DNA of 64,000 bases from assembly GCF_900110465.1 (NCBI RefSeq), contig NZ_FODV01000001.1, positions 310,001 to 374,000 of the forward strand. Reading direction: 5' to 3'. The stretch comes from Halogranum amylolyticum. Lineage in GTDB: Archaea > Halobacteriota > Halobacteria > Halobacteriales > Haloferacaceae. The position numbers were made by a program, and so were the translations under genes. Positions 1 through 9,270 of the stretch are shown piece by piece. Every line of letters starts with the position of its first letter. Position 1 is the first letter of the stretch. Under the pieces are notes generated by a model. The model was given only the letters and a program-made list of their open reading frames with translations. It was not told the origin of the DNA and searched no databases.

Positions 1-85
1 TGCAGACAGACGGTCTCCAACAGGTTTGGCCCGCATCCCTTTGTGTGATTGCTTCGTAGCCCTCTCCAACTGAGTTCACAAAGCG

Positions 86-1579
86 ATGGTTCCCAACGAC
101 GACATGTCCGACGACGCCGAAACGGTTCTCGACGGCGACTCCCTGCTCGTGGTCTCGAACCGACAACCGTACAAACACAGCTACGACGAAGATGGGTCGA
201 TCACCGTCGACCGGCCGGCCGGCGGGCTCACCGCCGGCATCGATCCCGTCATGCAAGAGACCGACGGGACGTGGATCGCGTGGGGTGACGGCGACGCCGA
301 CTCCGACGTCGTCGACGAACACGACCGCGTCCGCGTCCCACCGGAGTCCGAGGCGTACACGCTGCGGCGAGTGTGGCTCACCGAAGACGAGGTCGACGAC
401 TACTACTACGGGTACAGCAATCAGGTGCTCTGGCCACTCTGTCACGGTGGGATGTGGAAGACGGAGTTCGCCGACGAGTTCTGGACGCAGTACCGCGACG
501 TCAACGAGACGTTCGCGGAGGCGGTCGTCGACGAGTACGACGACGACTCGCTCGTCTGGTTCCAGGACTACCACTTCGGACTCGCCCCGCAGATGGTTCG
601 CGAGGGGTTGCCCGACGCCTTCCTCATGCACTTCTGGCACATCCCGTGGCCGGGCTGGGACACGTTCCGGTCGCTGCCGAACTGCGAGGAGCTGCTGGCC
701 GGGCTGCTCGGCAACGACCTGCTCGGGTTCCACACCGACTGGTACTGCGAGAACTTCCTTGACTGCGTCGACGAAGCGTTCGAGAACGCCTTCGTCGACC
801 GCGACCAGAAACGCGTCCGGCACGACGGACACACCACCCACGTCGAGTCGTTCCCGCTGAGCATCGACTACGACGAGATCACCTCGAAGAGCGCCGACGC
901 AGACGAGGAGTGGTTCGAGGAGTTCAGACGGTCCTACGGCATCGGCGACGACGTCCAGCTCGCGGTCGGGATCGACCGTCTCGACTACACCAAGGGGATC
1001 CCCGAACGTCTGGACGCGCTCGCGCGACTGTGGGAGGAACACCCCGAGTGGCGGGAGAAGCTCACCTTCTTCCAGAAGGGAAGCGAGAGTCGCTCGCGCA
1101 TCTCGGACTACCGAGAGCTCCAGGAGGAGGTCGAGGAGGCAGTCACCCGAATCAACCGTCGCTTCGGTACCGACGACTGGACCCCGATCGTCTACACCGA
1201 GGAGATGCTCCCCGAGACCGATCTGTACGGGCTCTGTCGACACAGCGACGTGGCGCTCGTCAGTCCGCTCCGCGACGGAATGAACCTCGTCGCCAAGGAG
1301 TACGTCGCCGCCCAGCGCGACGAAGACGGCGTCCTCGTCCTCTCGGATCAGGCGGGCGCACACGAGGAGTTCGGCGACGACGCGGTGACGATCAACCCAC
1401 ACGACGTCGATGACTTTGTCGAGCAACTCCAGTACGCACTCACGATGGACGAGTCCGAACGCCGCGAACGGATGCGGCGGATGCGACAGCGGGTCGAACA
1501 GTACGACCTGTTCGCGTGGCTGCGAGACAGCCTCTCGACGGCACGGGACGTCAAACACCGGCGAGACACCGAGAAGTAA
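86..1579 (+). CDS. otsA: Trehalose-6-phosphate synthase
   Basis: A GT20 glycosyltransferase that joins a nucleotide-activated glucose to glucose-6-phosphate in the cytoplasm. The 497 residues carry the family landmarks in order: VVSNRQPY and RPAGGL at the N-terminus, WFQDYH, HFWHIPWP, GFHT, the nucleotide-sugar loop VGIDRLDYTKGI and, near the C-terminus, SPLRDGMNLVAKE. Length is normal for the family. The start is the first ATG; an in-frame ATG at 104 (MSDDAETV) is equally plausible and would drop six residues. otsB begins 3 bases after the stop, so both form a trehalose operon, presumably for compatible-solute production. The 85 bases upstream show no clear promoter. Confidence 0.95.
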   Translation: MVPNDDMSDDAETVLDGDSLLVVSNRQPYKHSYDEDGSITVDRPAGGLTAGIDPVMQETDGTWIAWGDGDADSDVVDEHDRVRVPPESEAYTLRRVWLTEDEVDDYYYGYSNQVLWPLCHGGMWKTEFADEFWTQYRDVNETFAEAVVDEYDDDSLVWFQDYHFGLAPQMVREGLPDAFLMHFWHIPWPGWDTFRSLPNCEELLAGLLGNDLLGFHTDWYCENFLDCVDEAFENAFVDRDQKRVRHDGHTTHVESFPLSIDYDEITSKSADADEEWFEEFRRSYGIGDDVQLAVGIDRLDYTKGIPERLDALARLWEEHPEWREKLTFFQKGSESRSRISDYRELQEEVEEAVTRINRRFGTDDWTPIVYTEEMLPETDLYGLCRHSDVALVSPLRDGMNLVAKEYVAAQRDEDGVLVLSDQAGAHEEFGDDAVTINPHDVDDFVEQLQYALTMDESERRERMRRMRQRVEQYDLFAWLRDSLSTARDVKHRRDTEK

Positions 1580-1582
1580 ACG

Positions 1583-2467
1583 ATGAGCGACGACGCTCCC
1601 GACGCGGACGCCGACCCTGACAGTATCGACACGGACGCCGACAGCGACCTCGACCCCGTCGAACGCGAGTCGGAACTCCGGGCGCTCGAAGCGGCCGTCG
1701 GCGACCAGTTGGCCGACGCCGAGGGGCTGCTCCTGTGTACCGACTTCGACGGGACGCTCACCGGCATCGTCGCCGACCCGGACGCGCCGGAGATGCGCCC
1801 GGGGAACCGCGAGTCGCTCCGGAGCCTCGCCGGACGTGAGGACGTCGCCGTCGCCGTCGTCAGCGGCCGCGCGCTCGACGACCTGCGGTCGCGCGTCGAC
1901 CTCGACGGCGTCTCCTACGCCGGCAACCACGGACTCGAACTCGCCCACGACGGCGAGACCACCGTCCACCCCGTCGCCGAGCGCCAGGCCTCGGAGATAC
2001 GGGCCGTCTGTGAGGCGGTCGAGGACCGCGTCGGCGACGTCGAGGGCTGTCTGATCGAGAACAAAGGCGTCACGGCGACGGTTCACCACCGGCAGGCCGA
2101 CTTCAACGCCGTCCCCGAGATCCGGGCGGCGGTCGAGGAGGTCGTCGAGGAGATCGCACCGGACCGCATCCACGTCTCGACGGGGAAGGCGGTCGTCGAA
2201 CTCGCTCCGGCCGTCCCGTGGGACAAGGGACGGGCGGTGTCGCTGTTCCGCGAGGACGTCCCCGAGACGTGGACGACGATGTACCTCGGTGACGACACCA
2301 CCGACGAGGACGCGTTCCACGCGATCGCGCCGACCGGCGTCAGCATCCACGTCGGCGACGAGGAGACGGCCGCCGTCCACCGGACGCCCGACCCGGACAC
2401 CGTCGAGCGGTTCCTCCGCTGGCTGGCCGAGGACGGCGTCGGGCGGCTGGGGTCGGCAGACCGATAG
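1583..2467 (+). CDS. otsB: Trehalose-6-phosphate phosphatase
   Basis: HAD-superfamily phosphatase that releases trehalose from the product of OtsA. The first ~45 residues are an acidic, low-complexity extension. The catalytic motif I LLCTDFDGTLTG (nucleophile Asp) follows, then VVSGR, GNHGLE, the Lys of KGRAV and the Mg-binding GDDTTDEDAF near the C-terminus. Its 294 residues fit OtsB plus the acidic head. The gene sits 3 bases after otsA on the same strand, the usual otsAB order, so co-transcription is very likely. Nothing in the sequence suggests a lost catalytic residue. Confidence 0.93.
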   Translation: MSDDAPDADADPDSIDTDADSDLDPVERESELRALEAAVGDQLADAEGLLLCTDFDGTLTGIVADPDAPEMRPGNRESLRSLAGREDVAVAVVSGRALDDLRSRVDLDGVSYAGNHGLELAHDGETTVHPVAERQASEIRAVCEAVEDRVGDVEGCLIENKGVTATVHHRQADFNAVPEIRAAVEEVVEEIAPDRIHVSTGKAVVELAPAVPWDKGRAVSLFREDVPETWTTMYLGDDTTDEDAFHAIAPTGVSIHVGDEETAAVHRTPDPDTVERFLRWLAEDGVGRLGSADR

Positions 2468-2484
2468 CGAGTCCGGGCGCTTCG

Positions 2485-2545
2485 GTGCCGGTCGAACGCA
2501 ACCCTTCGCCCGGCCGATACTGTGCCGGTCGAACGCAACTCTTAC
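2485..2545 (+). promoter_or_regulatory. Duplicated promoter segment before tgtA
   Basis: An 18-base sequence (GTGCCGGTCGAACGCAAC) occurs twice, at 2485-2502 and 2522-2539, and each copy is followed by a C/T-CTT box. The second box (CTTAC, about 2541-2545) lies 26-28 bases before the tgtA ATG at 2570, the spacing of a leaderless archaeal promoter. The first copy would be a spare or upstream promoter. The reading as a promoter is inference; the repeat is seen directly. Confidence 0.6.
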
Positions 2546-2569
2546 CGCTCGTGACCGGAAATCCAGCCC

Positions 2570-4066
2570 ATGCGCGACTGTTTCGAGATACGCGACGGCG
2601 ACGTCGGCGGCCGCATCGGCCGGCTGACCGTCCCGCGAGCCGGCGTCACCGTCGAGACGCCGGCGCTCCTGCCCGTCGTCAACCCGAATCTGCAGACTAT
2701 CTCTCCCGCCCGACTCGAAGACGAGTTCGGCGCGGAGATCCTCATCACCAACTCCTACATCATCCGCCAGACCGACGACCTGCGCGAGCGGGCGCTCGAC
2801 GTCGGCCTCCACGAACTGCTCGACTTCTCGGGGGCGATCATGACCGACTCCGGATCGTTCCAACTCGCCGAGTACGGCGAGATCGAGGTGACGACCGAGG
2901 AGATCATCCAGTTCCAACTGGACGTCGGCTCGGACATCGGGACGCCCGTCGACATTCCGACGCCGCCGGACGTCGCCCGCGAACAGGCCGAGACGGATCT
3001 CGAGATCACCCAGGAGGCGCTGGCCGACGCCGAGGCCATCGACACCGGCGACATGCTCGTCAACGCGCCCGTCCAGGGGTCGACGTATCCGGACCTCCGC
3101 GAACGCGCCGGGCGGCACGCCGACGCGACGGACCTCGACGTGTTCCCCGTCGGCGCGGTCGTCCCGCTGATGAACGCCTACCGCTACGACGACATGGTCG
3201 ACGTCGTCGCCGGCGCGAAGCGCGGGCTCGGCGCGGACTGTCCAGTCCATCTGTTCGGCGCGGGCCACCCGATGATGTTCGCGCTCGCCGTCGCGATGGG
3301 CTGTGACCTGTTCGACTCCGCCGCGTATGCGCTCTACGCTCGCGACGGCCGGTATCTGACCGTCCAGAGCACCGAACATCTCGAAGAGCTCGACTACTTC
3401 CCCTGCTCGTGTCCGGTCTGTGCGGAACACACGCCCGAAGACGTCCGCGGCTTCGACGAGGAGACGAGAGAGCGACTGCTCGCCGAGCACAACCTCCACG
3501 TCACCTTCGAGGAGATCCGTCGCATCAAGCAGGCGATCCGCTCGGGCAACCTACTCGAACTGGTCGAGACGCGCGCACGAGGCCACCCGGCGATGCTCGA
3601 CGGCTACCGCGCGCTGTTGGAGCACGCCGACCAGCTCGAACGCGAGGACCCCGTCTCGAAGGGGTCGTTCTTCTACCTCTCGGACGAGAGCGCCCGCCGG
3701 CCCGAGGTGCTTCGGCATCACGACCGACTCGACCGCCTCTCGCTCGACGGGACGGTGCTGCTCACGGAGGGCGGGACGCCGAAGGAGCACGACTACGACG
3801 CCGTCTGGCGGGTCGTCCCGCCGTTCGGACCGTTCCCCCGCGCGCTCTCGGAGACCTACCCGCTCACCGCCGAGGTCCCAGAGCGCGTCGACACCGACGC
3901 CTATCTCGCCGCCGCCGACGGCGTCTCACGCCTCGTCGACGCCAACCCCGACGTGACGGTCACGCTGGCACACGACGACTGGCCGGACGTCGCGCTCGAA
4001 TCGCTCCCCGACGGCGTCGCGCTGGAAAATCTCGCCAGCCCCCGTCACGCCGACGCCGAGGAGTGA
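2570..4066 (+). CDS. tgtA: tRNA-guanine(15) transglycosylase, archaeosine pathway
   Basis: Exchanges guanine-15 of tRNA for the 7-cyano-7-deazaguanine base (preQ0), the first tRNA-bound step of archaeosine synthesis. Seen in the 498 residues: the substrate loop MTDSGSFQ with Asp-93, the second catalytic-region Asp in DLFDSAAY (about 249), and the zinc site CSCPVC (Cys-279, 281, 284) with a downstream His. No C-terminal PUA domain is evident, as expected when the PUA resides in the separate ArcS. The start ATG is about 27 bases from a TATA-like box. ArcS is 1.6 kb downstream and RaSEA 15 kb downstream on the same strand. Confidence 0.95.
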   Translation: MRDCFEIRDGDVGGRIGRLTVPRAGVTVETPALLPVVNPNLQTISPARLEDEFGAEILITNSYIIRQTDDLRERALDVGLHELLDFSGAIMTDSGSFQLAEYGEIEVTTEEIIQFQLDVGSDIGTPVDIPTPPDVAREQAETDLEITQEALADAEAIDTGDMLVNAPVQGSTYPDLRERAGRHADATDLDVFPVGAVVPLMNAYRYDDMVDVVAGAKRGLGADCPVHLFGAGHPMMFALAVAMGCDLFDSAAYALYARDGRYLTVQSTEHLEELDYFPCSCPVCAEHTPEDVRGFDEETRERLLAEHNLHVTFEEIRRIKQAIRSGNLLELVETRARGHPAMLDGYRALLEHADQLEREDPVSKGSFFYLSDESARRPEVLRHHDRLDRLSLDGTVLLTEGGTPKEHDYDAVWRVVPPFGPFPRALSETYPLTAEVPERVDTDAYLAAADGVSRLVDANPDVTVTLAHDDWPDVALESLPDGVALENLASPRHADAEE

Positions 4067-4125
4067 CGCCGTGCTGGCGACAGTAGTGGCGGGAGCGACG
4101 GCGGCCGGACGACGTCGCCCCGCAC

Positions 4126-5094
4126 TCAGACGAGCAGCGTCGGCGCAGCAGTGATCAGAAAGCCGACACACGCCGCGAGCAGGCCACCGAACCGGTGGAG
4201 TGCCACGTACCAGTCTTCGGGTTCGACGTCGCCCCGGAAGCCGATGAGTTCGAACCGGGCGTTGAACCGGATGAGTTGCACCGGGAACAGCGCGTAGAGG
4301 AGCCCGAACAGGAGGAACAGCGATCCGACCGCCGTCAGCTCCGGTTCCGGACTCGGGTTCTGGACGTACGAGGCGACGAGGACGGCGACGACGGGGACGG
4401 CGGCGACGACAGCGGCCTCCGTGCGAGTCGCGTCGCGTCGTCGCTGGAGGATCACGGCGAGGATGCCGCCGCTCCAGAGCAGCGCGACCGCCGAGACGAC
4501 GAACAACGGGTCGAGCGGTGCACCGGCTGCGGCGCTCCGAGCGGTCGCCTCGACCGACTCGATGGTCCCACCGTACTGGTGGCGTTCGGCCGTCCGTCCG
4601 AGGAGCAACGGCCTGACCGCCGCCGGCACCAGCAACGGCACGAGCGCCCACGACGTGTCGCCGGCGAGCGTCGCCAGCGACCCGTTCTCGCGGTCGCCGC
4701 CGAACGCGAACAGCCACGCGGTCGAGAGCAGCCACGCGGAGACGACCGAGACGAACGCCGGGACGGCGAGTCCGGAAACTGCACTCTGTGCGTAGCCGGC
4801 GAGCGGCCGTTCGAGCTGTTTCGGCTGCGTACAGGACTCGGGCGTCTCGTCGTTCCACTCGATGGCGTCGTCGGTGCTCGGCTCACAGACGAACTCGGAC
4901 GGTCGACTCGGGTTGTCGACGGTGACGGTGCCGTCGACGGCGGCGGCGATGGGCGTCGCAGCCATCGAGAGGCTGACGGCGCTGGCGGCGGCGACGAGAA
5001 GGACGATGCCGACGGCCACCGAGAGCGGGGTCGAGTCACCGTCGAACGCACGGTGGGGTGTGAAGAGACGCGCGAGCGGACGGGGGAGGGCCAT
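4126..5094 (-). CDS. Yip1-like multi-pass membrane protein
   Basis: A 322-residue integral membrane protein with about five or six hydrophobic segments (roughly 25-48, 100-128, 143-165, 196-218, 228-246, 258-276, 300-320) and an outward-looking loop between the first two with two Cys (FVCEPS and ESCTQP) that could form a disulfide. The N-terminal LARLFTPHRAF followed by a transmembrane segment resembles haloarchaeal proteins annotated as Yip1 domain proteins; that label is recognition by pattern, not proof. Function unknown. It is convergent with tgtA and 42 bases downstream of the flavoprotein-like gene on the same strand, so it may share its transcript. Confidence 0.7.
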   Translation of the reverse strand: MALPRPLARLFTPHRAFDGDSTPLSVAVGIVLLVAAASAVSLSMAATPIAAAVDGTVTVDNPSRPSEFVCEPSTDDAIEWNDETPESCTQPKQLERPLAGYAQSAVSGLAVPAFVSVVSAWLLSTAWLFAFGGDRENGSLATLAGDTSWALVPLLVPAAVRPLLLGRTAERHQYGGTIESVEATARSAAAGAPLDPLFVVSAVALLWSGGILAVILQRRRDATRTEAAVVAAVPVVAVLVASYVQNPSPEPELTAVGSLFLLFGLLYALFPVQLIRFNARFELIGFRGDVEPEDWYVALHRFGGLLAACVGFLITAAPTLLV

Positions 5095-5136
5095 GCGTGG
5101 CCGTGTCTCTCATCCGACAGTAAGTCTTCCGTTCTC

Positions 5137-5607
5137 TCAGGCGTCGTCGAACTCGCTCATCCGTTGGGAGAAGTCCCAACTGTAGAGCTTCTCCGGCGTG
5201 ATGCGGATCTTGACCTCCTCGCGGTCCGGCGCGAGTAACGACTCGGCGAGCGTGCTGTCGGTGCCGCCGAGATAGCGGTCGAGCAGCGTCTTCAACTGCG
5301 TTTTGTCGTGGTCGGGGCCGAGCGACGCCGTCCCGCGGCCACGGACGCCGCGGTAGGGGGCCTCGTTCGTCGACACCTCGAAGGCGACGTCGGCGGTCGA
5401 CTGAAGGAACTCGACGATGTCGGCGTCCGCTCCCGTCGCACACCGGAACTCGCCGTCTTCGTACTCGTACCACAGCGAGAGCATCCAGAGGTCGTCGCGC
5501 GGCGTCCGACAGGCGAGTCGAATCGGGACGGTCGTCTCGGTGAGGAATCGGTCGACCTCCTCGGGCGACCAGACGCCCGCGAACTCGACCGTGCTCTGTT
5601 GTACCAT
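5137..5607 (-). CDS. Pyridoxamine 5'-phosphate oxidase-like split-barrel protein
   Basis: A 156-residue protein beginning MVQQSTVEFAG, with the short alternating strands of the FMN-binding split-barrel (PNPOx-like) fold: an opening EEVDRFL helix, a SLWYEYEDGEFRCAT hairpin, DADIVEFL, VAFEVSTNEAPYRGVRGRG and a C-terminal KIRITPEKLYSWDFS. In this family the PYRGVRGRG region contacts the flavin or product phosphate. Natural substrate cannot be read from sequence. The start at 5607 is preferred over longer frames because a TATA-like CTTTTGC (minus strand, about 5633) lies 26 bases upstream and the extension is not acidic. Same strand as the Yip1-like gene that follows. Confidence 0.75.
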   Translation of the reverse strand: MVQQSTVEFAGVWSPEEVDRFLTETTVPIRLACRTPRDDLWMLSLWYEYEDGEFRCATGADADIVEFLQSTADVAFEVSTNEAPYRGVRGRGTASLGPDHDKTQLKTLLDRYLGGTDSTLAESLLAPDREEVKIRITPEKLYSWDFSQRMSEFDDA

Positions 5608-5719
5608 GAGTCTTCTACGCGCGGACGATGCAAAAGTCTCACTCGGGCGACCGGAGAACGACCGCGGCGGTCGCAGCGACAAGGGAAGATAATTCACCCT
5701 TCGTCGCCGACTCCCCCAT

Positions 5720-7477
5720 ATGACCGACTATTTCGAGGTTCTCTCGCGGGACGGGGCGGCCCGCATCGGCGAACTCCGCCTCTCGTCGCCGGTGACGACG
5801 CCGGCGCTCGCGGACGACCACGTCGAGGACGCCGGCAGTCTCTGGAGCGAGAAGCGCGAGGTTCCGGCGGGCGACGACTCGGTGCTCACCGTCCTCCCGC
5901 ACCGGGCGTTCCCCGCCGGCACCGCCGACGAGGTCAAGGAGTCGTTCCGGGTCGACTATCCGGACGTCGACTACCCGAGCGCCGCCGTCGTCGCCAGCGA
6001 CGCCGCTCGCGACGTCGGCACCGACGCCTACGTGCTCTCCGACTCGCAGGGGTTCGTCGGCCACGCCGCCGCGTTCAAAGACGCGATCGTCCGAGCGAAG
6101 GAGTCGCTCCCGGCGGACACCGCGCTCTACCTCTCGGGTGTGGCGACGCCGCTGAACGCCGCGACGCTCGTCTACGCCGGCGTCGACCTCCTCGACGCCA
6201 AACTCGCCCGCGTGAAGGGGCTGGAAGGGAGGTACCTCACCAGCGAGAACGAGTACTTCCTCGAGGACCTCGACGAACTGCCCTGTTCCTGTGCGGCCTG
6301 TCAGACGTCGCGCGAGGAGTTCACGCGACGCGACTGCGCCGAACACAACGCCAACGCGCTGCGGACGGAACTCGCCGTCGTCCGGCGGCGCATCCGCGAC
6401 GGCCGCCTCCGCGACTACATCGAGGGGCAGGCCCGCCACGACCAGTGGCTCACCGCCGCCTTCCGCGAACTCGACCAGCAGTACGGCTATCTCGAGGAGC
6501 GCACGCCGGTCATCCGCGACACCGAACTCGCCGCGGCGACGTCGGACTCCGTTCGCCGCGTCGAGATCCAGCGCTTCGCCGAGCGCGTGACGAACCGGTA
6601 CAAGAATCGGTTCCAGAACCCGCTCGTGCTCGTCCCCTGTTCGGCGAAGAAACCCTACAGCGAGTCACAGAGCCACGCGCAGTACCACGACGCCATCCAG
6701 TTCCGCGCCCACACCGTCTCGATGACGTCGCCTATCGGCGTCGTCCCGCAGGAGCTCGAACTCACCTACCCGGCGCAGCACTACGACTCCGTCGTGACGG
6801 GTCGCTGGTCGGAAGACGAGAAGGAGTTCGTCGCCGAGGTGCTGAAACGCTACCTCCAGCGCAACGAGTATCCGCGTGTCGTCGCACACGTGCCGGAGCA
6901 CGGCTACCGCGACATCTGCGAGCGCGTCGAGAGCGAGTTGGGGCTGGAGTTCGAGTACACCGTCGAGGACCATCCGACGACGACCGAGTCTATCGGCAAC
7001 CTGATGTCGACGCTCGACGGCGAGTTGAAGTTCACGAAGCGCGAGCGGGAGTACAACACGATCAAAGCCATCGCCGACTACCAGTTCGGCGACGGTGCGG
7101 GCGACGCCCTCTGGCAGGACAGCGAGATTCGGACGACGAGTCGGTATCCGAAGCTGCAGATCAGGAACCAGGAGGGCGACCAGCTCGCCGCGATGGTGCC
7201 ACAGTACGGCGTGCTCTCCTTCACGCTGAAAGGCGCGAGACACTGGGTCGAGAGCGACGCCCCGACGAAGCGCGTCGAGATCGACAACTTCGCGCCTCAC
7301 GGGTCGGTGCTCGCACCGGGCGTCGTCGACGCCGACGCCGACATCCGCGTCGGCGACGAGGTGGTCGTCGAGGGGCCGAAGGCGTTCGCCGTCGGCCGTG
7401 CAGAGATGTCCGGCCCGGAGATGGCCGGGTCGACGCGCGGCATCGCCGCTGAAGTCCGCCACGTCGAGGAGAAGTAG
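5720..7477 (+). CDS. arcS: Archaeosine synthase ArcS
   Basis: Acts on preQ0-15 in tRNA to complete archaeosine; in many archaea it attaches lysine, and RaSEA then releases the G+ base. The 585 residues hold a degenerate TGT-like N-terminal half with a retained zinc motif (Cys-189, 191, 194 and His-209), the ArcS signature PCSAKKPYSES at about 306-316, and a C-terminal PUA RNA-binding domain (about 510-585, ending in DADIRVGDEVVV and GRAEMSG). The TGT catalytic Asp loop (TDSGSFQ) is replaced by LSDSQGF, consistent with loss of base-exchange activity. A TATA-like AGATAAT lies about 32 bases before the ATG. An MFS gene starts 11 bases after the stop. Confidence 0.93.
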   Translation: MTDYFEVLSRDGAARIGELRLSSPVTTPALADDHVEDAGSLWSEKREVPAGDDSVLTVLPHRAFPAGTADEVKESFRVDYPDVDYPSAAVVASDAARDVGTDAYVLSDSQGFVGHAAAFKDAIVRAKESLPADTALYLSGVATPLNAATLVYAGVDLLDAKLARVKGLEGRYLTSENEYFLEDLDELPCSCAACQTSREEFTRRDCAEHNANALRTELAVVRRRIRDGRLRDYIEGQARHDQWLTAAFRELDQQYGYLEERTPVIRDTELAAATSDSVRRVEIQRFAERVTNRYKNRFQNPLVLVPCSAKKPYSESQSHAQYHDAIQFRAHTVSMTSPIGVVPQELELTYPAQHYDSVVTGRWSEDEKEFVAEVLKRYLQRNEYPRVVAHVPEHGYRDICERVESELGLEFEYTVEDHPTTTESIGNLMSTLDGELKFTKREREYNTIKAIADYQFGDGAGDALWQDSEIRTTSRYPKLQIRNQEGDQLAAMVPQYGVLSFTLKGARHWVESDAPTKRVEIDNFAPHGSVLAPGVVDADADIRVGDEVVVEGPKAFAVGRAEMSGPEMAGSTRGIAAEVRHVEEK

Positions 7478-7488
7478 GTCGTCTCCCG

Positions 7489-8649
7489 ATGAGCGTCTCC
7501 CGCGGCCTCCGACTCGCGCCCCATCTCGTCGTCGGCACCGTCGGCTACGTGCTCTTCGCCTACGCGGCGGTGCCCGACGCGCTCATGGAGACGCTGGACG
7601 TGGGGTTCACCGCGTTCGGTCTGCTGATGAGCGCGGCGCTCGGCGCGTTCGTGGTCGCACAGGCCCCGACGAGTCGACTGCTCGACCGCCGGTCGGCGAC
7701 GCGGTTGTTGCTCTGGGGGACGGTCGTCCACGCGATACTCGCCGTGGCGCTCGACCTCGTCGCGACGTTCGAGGCGCTCCTCGCCCTCCGCTTCCTGTGG
7801 GGGCTGACGGGCGGGTTCGTCCTGAGCGTGGGGGCGACACAGATATCACGACTCGCGACGGGCGGGACGGCGACGCGCGAGCAGGGCATCTACGGCGGGA
7901 TGCTCACGCTCGGCGGTGCCCTCGGCTTCCTCTCTGCGCCGACGCTCGTCTCCCTCCCGCTCGGGCTGAACGCCTTCGGAGCGGTGCTGGCGCTGCCCGG
8001 ACTCGCGTTGGTGTGGCGGCACCGGGACACCGACGCGACGGCTCCGGCGACGACATCGACCGCGACGGCATCGGTCCGGAGCGTCCTCACCCATCCGGTC
8101 GTCGCCGTCGCCTCGCTCTGCTACGTCGCGATCATTTCCTCGTACGTCACGCTCTCGACGTTCATCACGGCCTACTACGCCGATCTAGGCGTGGTCGCCC
8201 CGTTGAACGCCGTGGTGTTAGTGATGGCGACGGTCGGCCGGACCGTCGGCGGCACCGCGGTGTGGACGTGGCCCGTGAGTGACGAGGGGCTCGTCGCCGG
8301 GTCGACGGCGGTCGCGGCGCTCGGGTTCGGTGCACTCGCAGTCGGGTCGGGGACGACGCTCGTGCTCGTCCTCCCGCTGCTCGCGATGGTCGCGGTGTCG
8401 CTGCCGTTCGGGGCGACCTACGCGCTCGCCGCGGCCGCGACCGACCGCGAGGGGACGGCCATCGCGACGATGGTCGCCGCCGGCAACGTGGCGGCGCTCG
8501 TCGTCCCCGCCGTCACCGGCGCGCTCAGAGACGTTACGGGCAGCTACACCGGGGGGTTCCTCCTGCTCGCCGCGCTAAACCTGCTTGCGCTCTGTGGCGT
8601 CGGTCTCCTGGTCGTCCCGAGAGGGCTGCCGTCCGAGATCAGCGTCTGA
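7489..8649 (+). CDS. MFS transporter
   Basis: A 386-residue major-facilitator protein with about 12 hydrophobic helices. The loop after helix 2 reads SRLLDRRSATRLLLWG, a variant of the MFS motif A (G-x-L-x-D-R-x-x-R), and helix 4-5 contains the FLWGLTGGF stretch. Closest by pattern to nitrate/cyanate- or sugar-type single-substrate MFS carriers, but the substrate is not deducible. It follows arcS by 11 bases on the same strand and may be co-transcribed, though a role in archaeosine formation is not implied; import of a deazaguanine precursor is a speculative alternative. Confidence 0.85.
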   Translation: MSVSRGLRLAPHLVVGTVGYVLFAYAAVPDALMETLDVGFTAFGLLMSAALGAFVVAQAPTSRLLDRRSATRLLLWGTVVHAILAVALDLVATFEALLALRFLWGLTGGFVLSVGATQISRLATGGTATREQGIYGGMLTLGGALGFLSAPTLVSLPLGLNAFGAVLALPGLALVWRHRDTDATAPATTSTATASVRSVLTHPVVAVASLCYVAIISSYVTLSTFITAYYADLGVVAPLNAVVLVMATVGRTVGGTAVWTWPVSDEGLVAGSTAVAALGFGALAVGSGTTLVLVLPLLAMVAVSLPFGATYALAAAATDREGTAIATMVAAGNVAALVVPAVTGALRDVTGSYTGGFLLLAALNLLALCGVGLLVVPRGLPSEISV

Positions 8650-8681
8650 CCGTCGACGCCGAGCGGTCGGCCCTCCCACGC

Positions 8682-8687
8682 TTTTTT
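8682..8687 (+). promoter_or_regulatory. T-tract: terminator of MFS gene and TATA of next gene
   Basis: Six consecutive T residues sit 33 bases after the MFS stop, preceded by a weak GACCG...CGGTC inverted repeat (about 8648-8668). The same tract lies 26-31 bases before the ATG at 8713, so it could serve both as a U-rich archaeal terminator and as the TATA element of the next gene. Confidence 0.45.
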
Positions 8688-8712
8688 GTCCGGTGGGACC
8701 AATCTCGCCGAC

Positions 8713-9099
8713 ATGGACGAGATCTCACTCGGCGTCCCACAGCCGATTCTCGACTCGCTGCCGGAGGGAAGCGAGGCCGCAGAGCAGGACATGATGCGAG
8801 CGGTCGGAGGGATCGAAGCGAGCATCAACAGAGCGATAGAAGGGGCAGAAGACGAACAGGAGGCCGTCGGGGCCGTCGCCGACGCGCTCGAACAACTCGA
8901 AGAGAACTACGAAACCTACGACGAGTTCGTCCCGGAGCTGCGCGCGTGGGGACAGTCGCCGATCTACGCCATCGCCTGGCGCAACCTGCAGGCCGACCTC
9001 GTCGCCCAGCTCTACGAGGTCGAGTGGCTCGCCGAACGCCTCGACCGCGAGCGCAACGCCCGCCTCGTCGAGGACGGCATCCGGTTCGGCGACCGCTGA
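8713..9099 (+). CDS. Hypothetical helical protein
   Basis: A 128-residue, very acidic, soluble protein that I do not recognise. It is predicted to be almost all helix: an N-terminal SLGVPQPILDSLPEGSEAA, a long acidic helix around INRAIEGAEDEQEAVGAVADALEQLEE, and a C-terminal half with RAWGQSPIYAIAWRNLQADL and WLAERLDRERNARL. No catalytic or metal motif and no membrane segment is visible. The start was chosen at MDEISLG because it lies 26-31 bases after a T-rich box; a longer frame would begin at 8686 inside that box. Confidence 0.75.
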   Translation: MDEISLGVPQPILDSLPEGSEAAEQDMMRAVGGIEASINRAIEGAEDEQEAVGAVADALEQLEENYETYDEFVPELRAWGQSPIYAIAWRNLQADLVAQLYEVEWLAERLDRERNARLVEDGIRFGDR

Positions 9100-9270
9100 G
9101 GTCGCCCGGACGGTCGGGTCGACCACTGCCGAACGCCGGACGCGTTCGAACTGTTCGACGCGACAGGACGTGTTTCGAGCACTCAGCTATTTGCCTCTTT
9201 TGAGCGATAGTTCTAGCGTTACGACGGCCGCGTCGTGACCCCCCGCGAGAGGAGTCTCGCCACTATAGCC

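Noticed and set aside
5308..7452. 714-codon plus-strand frame overlapping arcS
   Set aside because: Very Arg-rich and out of frame with arcS, whose PCSAKKPYS signature and PUA end are certain.
9245..9260. GCGAGA/TCTCGC inverted repeat before the CBS gene
   Set aside because: Only six base pairs, and short palindromes of this kind are expected by chance in GC-rich DNA; noted in the gene entry only.
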